This document shows, in pieces, positions 8,742-20,700 of a stretch of DNA of 64,000 nucleotides (positions are counted from its first letter, which is position 1; the number at the start of each line of letters is the position of its first letter). The translations under genes were made by a program, and so were the position numbers. The stretch is taken from NCBI RefSeq assembly GCF_947072685.1, contig NZ_CAMTIK010000010.1, positions 1-64,000 on the forward strand, read 5' to 3'. Source of the stretch: an uncultured Cetobacterium sp. (GTDB taxonomy: Bacteria; Fusobacteriota; Fusobacteriia; Fusobacteriales; Fusobacteriaceae). The notes under the pieces were generated by a model, which was given only the letters and a program-made list of their open reading frames with translations, had not been told where the DNA came from and ran no database searches.

Positions 8742-11700
8742 ATGGCAAATTTGAAAAGCTATTACAAAAAGCTTGTTTTATTGTTATTTTTTGTTTTTAA
8801 CTCGGTACTAGTTTTTGCGGTTCCTACAGGACCAACAGTAACAGTTACTAAAACAGATCTTGTAGGAAATATCTTAGCAAAAAACTATGACAACGGCGAT
8901 CAAGTTATCTATAAAATAAGGGTTGACAATCCAGATGTAAATCCATTGAATAGTGTGATGGTATCTGTTCCACTCAGCGGATTGACTTCAAGCTTAGATG
9001 CAGGAGGGACTGGAGCTGTATTTTCAAATTTAGCAGGACAATTTAAAGCTAAAAGTTCTGGAGCAAACGAAGGAACTTTTAATCTGAGTGGAGATTTCTT
9101 AGCAAGTAATGTTACAATCCCTGCTGGAGGATTTGTAGAGTACTATGTGTTGGGAGTTGTAAATCCTGGAGTGAAGGATAATATTGTGGTGACTGCCCAA
9201 GTGAAAGATACAACCGGAAGCACAATTTTAAGTTCAGGAAGCGAGACTCTGACAAGAGTGGCATACAGTTACACTCTAGTTAAGAGTGCAACTACTACAA
9301 CATCAGGATTTTATGAAAAAGGCGGGGCGGTAACATATAAGGTAACTGTAACTAATACAGGTACAAGTAGTATAAAAGGGATGACAATAACAGATATCCA
9401 GCCAGCGGATATAACTGGAGTTACTACAACGGCAACGGCAACAGGAGGAAGCATAATAGGAAGTTTTTCAACCTCTGGAGACCTTATAGCGACAGGAATG
9501 ACAATAACTGCTGGATCAAAAATAGAGTATTTAATGACTGGAACAGTCTTAGCAAATGCATCAGCGGATATAATAAATAAGGCGACCGCAACTGTGAGAA
9601 GTGCAACACTTGATTCCAATACAATCACTTTAAAATTGGCAAATTATCAATATACTTTAGATAAAACTTCAACAAATTCTAAATTTACTCCAAATCAAAA
9701 TTTCACATACAAAATAATAATAACAAACACAAGTCCAACAACAGCAATAACAAAGTTAAAATTGGAAGATACATTGTCAACACTTACAGCACTAGCTGTT
9801 GATGGGACAACTAAAGTTGCTTTTGTACCAGGAACAATTTCGACAACCGCTTCGACAGCAACAGCTGGAAATTCGACTGGAACATTTAACACAACAGGAG
9901 ATTTAACAGCAACTGATATAACTATTTTACCAAGCAGTTCAGTTGAGTTTCAGATAACTGGAAAAGTTAAACCAGATATAGTTGGAGATATAACAAATAT
10001 AGCTAAAATAACAGATAGAAATGGAAATGTAGCTACGGATCCATATGTTATTACTTCAGAAACACCGACATTGAATGTGACTAAAACTCAAAATATATCC
10101 ACATATAAACCAGGAGATCCAATAGTTTATACTATTGGAGTTTCAAATACAGGTCTTGGAATAGCTTCACAGTATGTTGTTGAAGATACTGTACTAAATA
10201 TATTGGGGAATTTAGCGAATTCAGGAGCGACATCAGCTACAGATATAATCTCTGCATATCCATTTAACTCATTTACTATATCGGCAGCTCTAGATGTGGG
10301 ATCCACAAATTCTAAATCCTCTTTAATAGATTTTGGTGGAACAGTATCCAATCAAAATTTATCGGATTTGATCTCGCTTTATCCAAATGAGAAAATAATA
10401 TATACAATAACTGTAAATACCAAAAATACATCAATAAGTAATTTAACAAATAATGTAAATGTAAAAAAAGGTGCTTTAACACCGATAACCAAAACTGTAA
10501 CAACAGCAGCACAAGCACTAGCTAATAATTCATTAGTTTCAATAACAAAAGTTCCAACAGGAACAGAGTATACACCAGGAGATGTAATCACTTACACTAT
10601 TACAGTGAATAATCCAACAAATAACTATATGAACAATGTGGCGATAAAAGATTTGATAACTCAAATTCAAGCCACACAGTTATCAGGATCTGATGGTGTA
10701 GCTTTTGAAAGTTGGGATCTATCTGTATTGAGCCAAACAGGTCTTGGAACTGCTCCGGGGACGACTGGGCTTATAGGACAAACTGGAGATTTGCTATTAA
10801 CAGCAGATATTGGACCAAACGGAACAATAGTATATGAATTAAGAGCTAAGACAAAATTGACGACAGTGGGGACAATTTTAGATAAAGTTGTTTCTGCCAA
10901 TGATAATGTTCCTGAAAATGGAACAGGAGTTAAAATGTCTAACTCGATTTTAGAAATTGCCAAAAATGTGGATTCAACAGAGTATATACCGGGTGGAACT
11001 TTAAGCTATACTGTAGATGTGGATAACCCCGGAGACGGTTATGCAATTGATGTGAAAGTAGAGGATAAGCTATCACAAATTATGACAACTTTAATTGATG
11101 GAACAACAGGTCCAGCGTACACCTCTTGGGTAGTAACAGCAAAAGTGTATGATATAGCAAGTGGATCACCGGTTCTAGTTACTGATCCAAACGATACAAC
11201 ATACCCTGGGTTTACAGGGTCGTTCAATGGAAATCAAAGTTCTAATCCAACATTTTTAGTGACAAATGCAATACTGGGTCCTGATAGAAGAATCAGATAT
11301 ACAATTGATGTTGTTGTGAGCCCAAAAGCTAAAGGAAAGATTAAAAATGAAGTTAGAGTAGATAATAATCTGTTTTCAGATAAAGGATCGATAACGAGGG
11401 TATCCAAAATAAAAATTGAAAAATCAGGGACAAGTAGCTACGTTTCAAAAGATGGGACAATGATTGAGTATAATGTAGTTGTTTCAAATGATGCATCAGC
11501 AGGAGTTGCACTAGGTATAAAAGTGGAAGATTTAATCAGTACAATAAAGGCTGAACTTTTAGGAGATGGAAGTCTAATATCCCCATTTTCAAGCTGGACT
11601 GTCGACGTGCCAACTCTAGTTGGATCGGAGACGAAATCAACAATAACATCACAGCTTTCAAATTTGGATATAAAAGATACAGTGAACATATCTCCAGGTG

Positions 11701-14700
11701 GGTCGATTACCTATAAAATAAAAGCGATATTGAAAAATCCAACTCAGAATCAAGTTGTGTATGGAAATATAAAAAATACGGTGACAGCAGATACTTTGGC
11801 AGCATCTTGGACAGTGGTACCAAAATATCCAAATCTAAATATTATAAAACAAACTACAAGCACAAGTTTTGGAAATGGAAATGAGGTTGATTTTAAGATA
11901 ACTGTTCAAAATATAGGGGATGGATATGCAAATAATGCAACGATATCAGATATTTTAAATGCTACATACTTTGAAAATATTAGAATTACAGGGATATCGA
12001 CTGGGGTAGGAAGCACAACAGGAATTACAGGGACAATAAATACTAATTTAAATAGTACTGTGGATATAGCTCCAGGAGGAACTGTTGTCTATGATATTCT
12101 AGCCAATGTAAAAGCTGATTACAATGGAAGTTTTGTTTCTAATACAGCCTTTGTTACAGATATTCAAAACGGTTTGACAGAGAGCTCGTCAACAACGGTA
12201 GATAGAGATGGAAATGCGGCTGCCAATGGACTGGATATAATAAAAAGAAGTGATACTCTGACATTTACTCCAGGAGGAACGGTAACTTATTTTATAGATG
12301 TAAAAAATAGACAAGGAAAACATGAAGATATAAGAGTGGAGGATTTGATATCTTCAATAAAAGCGACATATGCTAATGATTTGACAGACAATACAATAGA
12401 TCTTTTAAATCAATCGGCATTTACAAGCTGGACAATATATAAAGGTGTAAATAATCCAAACCCCGCAACAATATTTGCAGCATCGGGAACAACAAATTTA
12501 AATGATACTATTACTGTTGGTGCAAACTCAACTGTAACATATAAAATTGTGGGAACTGTGAGTGATAGGGTTGTGAGCAAAACATTGACAAATGTTGTCT
12601 CAGTTTATAACTCTACCAATAATATAATAGGGACTAGTTCAATTCAGCACAATATAATACCACCTGGTGGAGGAATTACAAGAGTTGTGGATAAGGGTAG
12701 ATATATTCCGGGAGTTGACAGCTTGACATATACAATAACTGTTAATTCTACAGGGTCTGGGTATCAAAATAATATAAATATCAACGAGTTGATTAAATCA
12801 TTGTCAGTTGATTTGATTGATGGAACAACAGGAAACCCATTCCAAGATCCAGTGACAGGAGCATACAATTTTACAGTTACTGCAGTTAATACAGGTTCAA
12901 CTAATGGAACAGAAGAGGATTTTACAGCAGGACCAGCAAACAATACAAATTTAGTAGGCGTAGTAGATGTTAAGTCTGGAGAAAAACTACAGTATATTAT
13001 AACAGGACCGGTTAGAAAGGATGCAATAGGAACTATAGACAACAATGGATTGATAACCGAGCCATATAGATATAATCTTCAGTCAACAAAATCTGTAAGC
13101 CCGTCAAGATATCAACCTGGGAAAGAGATGATATACACAATAACTATAAATAATAACAGTACTGGAAATGCTAAAGATATAGTTGTAGAGGATGATTTAA
13201 GCTCAATATCAGTATTGGATTCAACAGGAGCGACGATAACTCCAGCACTGACAAATATAACTATAGATCTAGTAAATTCAACTGCTACTGGATATAAAGC
13301 TAGTTTAGGAAATCCAGTTATAACATCGGGAAAACTATATGCGACACCGGATATACCAATAGGTGGGAAAATCGTATATAAGATTAAGGCTACAGTTAAT
13401 GAGAAGGCTATCGGATATATGGTAAATACTTCATATATAGATACTGATGCTGTTTCAAATGAGGTAGGACCAGCAGCAGACAATCTGAATTTGACAAAAG
13501 AGATAACAAAATACTATGCACTCGATGGTACAACTGTCATAACAGGAGGATATCAACCAGGTGGGTACATTGAATATAAAATTATGGCTAAAAATCCAGG
13601 GTTTGGAATATTAAATGATGGAATTTTTAAAGATGATCTATTTAATATTACAACAAACTATTCTGATGGGACTATTGGAAAAGCTTTTGACAGTTGGGTA
13701 ATTACAAAAACAAGTTCAATAGGTGTGGCAACAAACTCCGATATAAGTAATTCGATAGTGTTAAACACATCTACAACTACGGGGATAGATACAACTGTAG
13801 ATATAGCACCATTAGGTGAGTTTAGCTATGTAATAAAAGCAAAAATAAATGAAAAAGCTGTAGGAAGCATAAAAAATATTGTGGATGTAAACAGAACTCA
13901 AAAAAATGTATCCACATCTATGAAGTCATCTACGATAACTCAAACAAAGCAAGCATACAATCCAGATGGAAGTGTAAAAAATACATTCTTGCCGGGGGAA
14001 ACAGTAGTTTACAAAATAAAAGTACAAAATACAGGTTCAGGAACAAGCTATTTGCAAACATATCAAGATTTCGTTGCAAATATAACAGCGGAAGTTGCTG
14101 AAACTCCAGGATCTGTAGAAACTCCAATAGAAAGTGTATTTGAAAGTTATTCTACCACATACACAACTTCAGGCGGAAATGTGACGACAGTAGGAACATA
14201 TAACGATACAATAAATTTAGATAAGGTAACGATAGCTTCTGGTGGATGGATAGAGTTTGTTATAACAGGAGTGCTAAAGAAAACTATTATAGGAGACTTT
14301 ACAAATACTTCAAAATATGCAAGTGATACAAAAACTAAAAAGTTAACAAAGGTACCTACAACCCTTGCGGTATCTAAAAAAATAACTAAATTAGCTGGAA
14401 AAACATTTGTAGTTGGAGATACATATAAGCCGGGAGATACCATAGAATATAAAATAACAATAGAGAATACAGGGAATAGTTTCTATGATGATCTTTCAAT
14501 TGTGGATAATTTAAACAGTATTGTAACAAGCTTGACAGGGGATACAACAGGAAAAGCTTTAGAAAATATAGCTATAACATCGAGTGTAGAAAATACACTG
14601 GGGAATCCTGTTCTAACAAATATAAAATCTAATTCAGGAGATGGAACAAGCAGTATTGTTCAAGAGGCTGATTTGGCACCTAAAGATAGAATAACTTATA

Positions 14701-17700
14701 TAATAACTGGGAAAATTGTTTCCACTGCGATAGGAATAGTTCCTGCTAACGTTGCAACAATAGGGGGAACAAATTATCCTTCGGCTCCAGTTAACCCAAA
14801 ACAACCAAATATTATATCTTCAAAAACATTGATTTCACCAGTAGATAAACTGTATGGTCCAAACGAGGAGATAACATATAAGTTAACTGTAGAAAATACA
14901 GGTGAAGGATATGGAGATGATATAAAAATTGTAGATCTATTGAGTCAGATAAAAACTGAGATAATCGGTGGAAATCAAGGTCAAGCTTTTACAAGCTGGA
15001 CTTTAACATCAAATATTACTCACGGGGATTCTAACTACAATGGTGAAACAATACTTCAAAATACTTTAGTTGACAATCAAGATATAAATACAGAGATAGA
15101 TATAGCTCCAACTGGGAAAATAGAGATTACAATAAAAGCTAAAACTTCATCTTTAGCAGTAGGGGATATAGTAAATATTGCTAAAGTGAACAATAAAGAT
15201 GTACCAAGTGAAATTATAAGCTCGAGAAAGGCAAATGTTGAGCTATATAAGTTGCCGTTGATTGATGGGGAGACAACATATTCTCCAAATGGAAATATAG
15301 GGTTTAGAGTTGTTGTAAGAAATATAAGTCCAGATAAAATTGCGAATGATATTAAAATTAAAGATATCATAAGCTCTATAAAGGTCGACAGTATTTCAGG
15401 TGGGTTAGTGGATGCATTTCAACCAGGCTGGACGCTGTCTGTATTCAATCCGGGAAATACCAATCCAGATCTAATATCTGTATCAGGAGTTGGAGCGACT
15501 GGGGATTTAAATAGTGCAAATATAGACTTGGCTCCAAACCAAATTGTTGTTATAAGAATTCAAGGAAAGGCGAATGACCAAGCCATTGGAAATATAACTA
15601 ATAGTGTAACTGGAACCTATAATGGAGATTTAGGAGAAAAAACAGTAACTTTGACACCGGTTATAGGAATAGCAACTATAGATAAAATAGTTGATACAAC
15701 CAATTATATTCCCAAAGGAAAAATTCACTATAAACTTGTTGTTAAAAATACAGGAACAGGGTATTTAAATAATATTTCAATAGTTGATGACCTGCTGGCA
15801 ATTCAAACGGATTTTGTAGGAAATCCTTCGACAGGAGCAGCTTTTACTGGGTTTGTAGTCACAGGAATCACTAAAAATAATACAAACACAGTTGTAGTAC
15901 AAGACGGCGCTTATACAAGCGGATATAAAGGAACAGCAGACATATATCCTGGGGATACTTTAACAATAAATATAGAAGCAACAGTCAATGAAAATGCTGT
16001 TGGGGATATAGAGAACACAGCAAGTGTAAAAGATTCCACAGGGGGTCTTTTAGATGATGATAAAGCACTAGTAAAACCATCTGCTCCAACATTAAAGATT
16101 TTAAAAACTATAGACAAACCTGTATATATAACAAAGGATACAATAAAATATGTAATCACTGTTGGAAATGTAGGGCAAGGATGGGCAAATAATGTATTGG
16201 TAACAGATAAAATAAGTGGAATTTTGACAGAGTTTGTAGGAGTTGTAAATTTACAACCAGCTTTTGAAAGTTGGACAATTGAATCAAATACAGTGTTAGG
16301 AAGTGCATATCCTGTAGTGGTAGATATACCCTATCAAGATTCAAACAATGATTTGAATGCGACAGTGGATATAGGACCTATGTCAGCTGTTGAATTTGTT
16401 ATCTTGGCAAAAATAAAAGCAAATGCAAAAGGAAAAGTGTTGAATAATGCAGCTTTTAAATACGGCAGTGATTCTTCGGTGGATAGTAATACCGTGAAAA
16501 CTGTTCCAAAAGATGCATCTGTAACGATTGTTAAAGAGCAAGCGACCGTGAGAGAGAATCAAACACCGACTTCAAATCCAATAAAATATTGGTTACAAGA
16601 TACAATCATTTATAAAATAACAGTAACTAATGGGGATGGGAATCCAGCAGAAGTTGTAATTGAAGATGCAATTAAAAATATTATGGTTGGTGGAACACAA
16701 GGAAGTAGCTTAAAGGCATTTTTGAACTGGACAATTGTAAGTGTCACTGCGAATGATGGGTCAAATGCAACTTTAATATCACCGGCAATAGGGGTAGTAT
16801 CTACAACTGATAATCCAAGAGTGGAGATTGGATTAAAAAATTCTGAAAAAGTTGAAATTGTTATAAAAGCAAAAGTCAACGAAGGGGATATCGATGGGCT
16901 GCCTATTTCAGTAATAAAAAACAGTGCAAAACTAACCCAAAAGCTATTGGATGAATCTGATATAACCGAGGACTCAAATGAGGTTGTGGCAACACCTTAT
17001 CCACCATTTTTAGAAACAACTAAAAGTATAGTTTCTATTGGTGGAGTTAACTATACTGGACAAGGTTATGAACCTGGGCAATCCATTGTCTACGAAGTCA
17101 CTGTGCATAACACAGGGCGTGGAGTAGCAAAAGATACTGTGATAAAAGATGAGATAGATGATGTCAGCGTGGAGTTGGCAGGTGGAACAACTGGACCAGC
17201 ATTTTCTGGATGGACAATATCCGTAGAAAAAGATCATCCTGTAAAACTGGATCCAGATACATTTGCACCAAATACAAATATATCCACCCTGGCAGATATT
17301 GGACCGGATCAGAAAGTAACCTTCACAATAACAGCAACAATTGTAGGGGATGCAGTGGGAATAATATCTTCTAACCATGTGTTGGTGGATGGAAATGAAA
17401 CTCCTTCACCTGAGATTAAGCCAAAATCTCCAACTGCTCCAAATTTGAATAAAGAAATTTCAAAAGGCGAGGTATATATTCAAGACGGAACTATTGAATA
17501 TAAAATCACTTTAAAAAATCCAAATGAAAAACAATGGTTAAATGATGTGAAAGTCATAGATTTAATAAATAGTATCACAGCGTTAAAAGCGGATGGAACA
17601 ACTGCAGCAGCCTTTAAATCTGGATGGACAATCACAAAGACAGACCTATCTAAAGGAAGTATATATACATCAAGTTATCCAATTGTAGGAGTAAATTTAA

Positions 17701-20700
17701 ACGATACAATAGATGTAGCTCCACAGGATGTGATAACATTTATAGTAACAGCTCAAGTGAACAGTGATATAGTTGGAGATATTGTAAACACTGTAAAAGG
17801 ATCGTATTTGGACGGGACAACGACAAAGCCTCTTCCAGATAAAACAGTGACTTCAACATCTGAACCAGGAGATGTAAATATAAGTAAAACAGCTTATCTG
17901 CCAACCTATCTACCAGATGGACAGATAGGATATAACATAATAATAAAAAATACATCGGTGACGAGCATAGCAAATGATGTATTTATCACAGATATTATAA
18001 GTGGTGTACTGGCTAAGCAGATTGGAAGTAGCGTGCTGACACCAGCCTTTAAACCAGGGTGGACAATATCCACAACAGTGGTAGGGGATACCGTAAATAC
18101 AGATGTAACAACAATACCGACATCAGGAGATATAAATAATGTAAAAGTGGATATAGGAAAGCAAACAGAGGTGATAATAGAGATTAGAGGGTTTGCAAAA
18201 TCAACAGTCTATGGAGATATTTTAAATGAGGTTACATTCAATTATCCAGATGCAGATGAGAAAGGAAGAGATGAATCCACAATAAAAAATGTTCTTCCGA
18301 CAGCAAAACTAGAAAAGCTAGTTGATAAAGTAGAGTATTCATCTGGAGATAAGTTGACATATACAATAACAATTGAAAATACAAGTCAATCAAATTTACC
18401 AGGATTTAATATCACAGATGAGATTGGTAAAATTCAAACTGAAATATCTGGAAGTGGTAATCTTCAAGGGCTGGCATTTGTATCTTGGAAAAGAGATAGT
18501 TTACAAGTACCAAGTACATCTGCATTGATATCAGAAGGAAATATAGATTCAATAGGTGGCGATACATATTCGGCAGTTGTGGATATAGCCCCAGGAGATA
18601 AAATTATTTTAACTCTGTCTGGAATCACTGGTTCAAATGTATTTGGAGATATTTTAAATGAGGTGATTGGAAAGTATAAAATAGTAGGAGAGGATGAGAC
18701 GGAATTAAAATCTGACGTGACTTCTAAAGGAAGATTAGGAAAACTAGTGATAACTAAATCAGCGGATAAAGATATATATATACCGGGTGATAGTGTTGCC
18801 TATACAGTTGTTATACAAAATATTGGAGATGGTTGGGTAAGGGATGCGATTGTTTTGGATCTATTTTCTGAAATTCAAACAATACTTCTTGAAGGAATAA
18901 CAGGACCAGCTTTTGATTTGACAAATATGACTGTTAGTTACCAGTCAAGTTCTACTGAAAATGAAGTAACTATGATTGAGAGCGCTCCAGATTTTAAAGC
19001 GGAGATAGATATAAAAAATGGTTCCACAATAGAGTTTAATATAACAGTTAAAGTGGCAGAAAATGCCGTGGAAAAAATTGATAACACAGCAAAAATTGTA
19101 CTTCGTCAAGAAGAAAATGTTGAGGTAATAAACTCCAATACAGTTACAATAAATCCTAAAGCACCAGTAATATCACTGATTAAAACTGTTGACACAATAA
19201 ACTTTGAATCGTTGAAAGATTTAACTTATACAATAACATTATCAAACGACGGGGATGTAAATGTAAATAATATTGCAATCCAAGATATTATTAAAGATAT
19301 CAGAACTTCAGACAACACCGGAAGTCTAGTTTATCCATTTGAAGATGGAGTGGCAATAACGCAGGAGATAATACCGGCAGGATCGGCAGTAGTAATTCCT
19401 AAAACTGTTGGAGAGGGAATTATCGACGATATAGTTTACATGAAACCGGGAGCAAAAATTATTTATACAGTTGTGGCAAAGGTTAAAGATGGAATAGTAG
19501 GAAATATAGAAAATACAGCTGTGGCTAATGTTACACCACCTGTAGGACCACCAATAGAGATATCTTCAACGGTAGTTTCAAATCCTATAAATCCAGTTAT
19601 AACCGTAGAGAAAAGTGCAGTAACAGAATTTGAAAATGATATAAATATCATACCGCAAGAGTTAGTTACGTACACAATTAAAGTGATTGCCGATAGAACG
19701 GTATTTAATGTTCATGTGGTGGATGATATTACTGGAATAAGTGTATCGACAGGGGAGGCATTGTTTGATCCAGCGACAATATCAGTACTCTCTGTTCAAG
19801 AGAATGGGGTCGATATTCCATATACAGGAACAATAAATTCGTCTTCAAGTACAATAATTATAGGCAGAGTTGACAAGGAGGCTATTATAACTTTAGTGGC
19901 TAAAGTGAGTGAAATGACACCTTTAATTTCAGGCGAAGAGATTAAAAATATAGTTACAACAAACTATGACCAAAATAATGATGGAACTCTAGATTTGGAT
20001 ACATCGCTAGAAGCTTTCGCAATAGTGATTCCAAAATCACCAAAACTAGAGATTAAAAAAACATCAAATATGGAGGAGATTTTACTAGGAGAGGATTTAG
20101 AATATACCATAGTTATAAAAAATGTAGGGCAATCAAAAGCGACTAATTTTGCAGTCGTGGACAACGTATCAAAAATAACAGGAAAATCAAATACTGGTAT
20201 AGTTATACCGGCATTTACAGAGTGGGAGATAACAGGTGAAGCTGGACCTAATAGTTATATAGGAACACTTCCACCAGCAAATACAGATTTAAATATAACT
20301 GATGCTGAAATTGCGGTAGGAGAGAGTTTAACATATAAAATAAAAGGTAAACTATCCCTGGATTTAAATGTTAAAGAGATAGAGAATGTGGCTATAATAA
20401 AGTTGTTTGATGGAAATGAAATCGACTCAAGAGCGATAACTAAAATTAAAAAACCGATGATAACTATAGATAAAGAGGTTGGTCTCAAAGAAACATCTAT
20501 AGGAAAATTTGTACCATATTCAATCTTGGCAACAAATAATGAAAATCAAACAGTAAAAAATATCTATATAAAAGATACTCCACCATCAGGATTTACTTTT
20601 GTGGAGAACTCTTTACAGGTGGTTCAAAATGGAGTGAATATAGGGACAATACCTACAAAATATGTCGGTGACTCGGTATATGTAGGACCATTTGATTTGA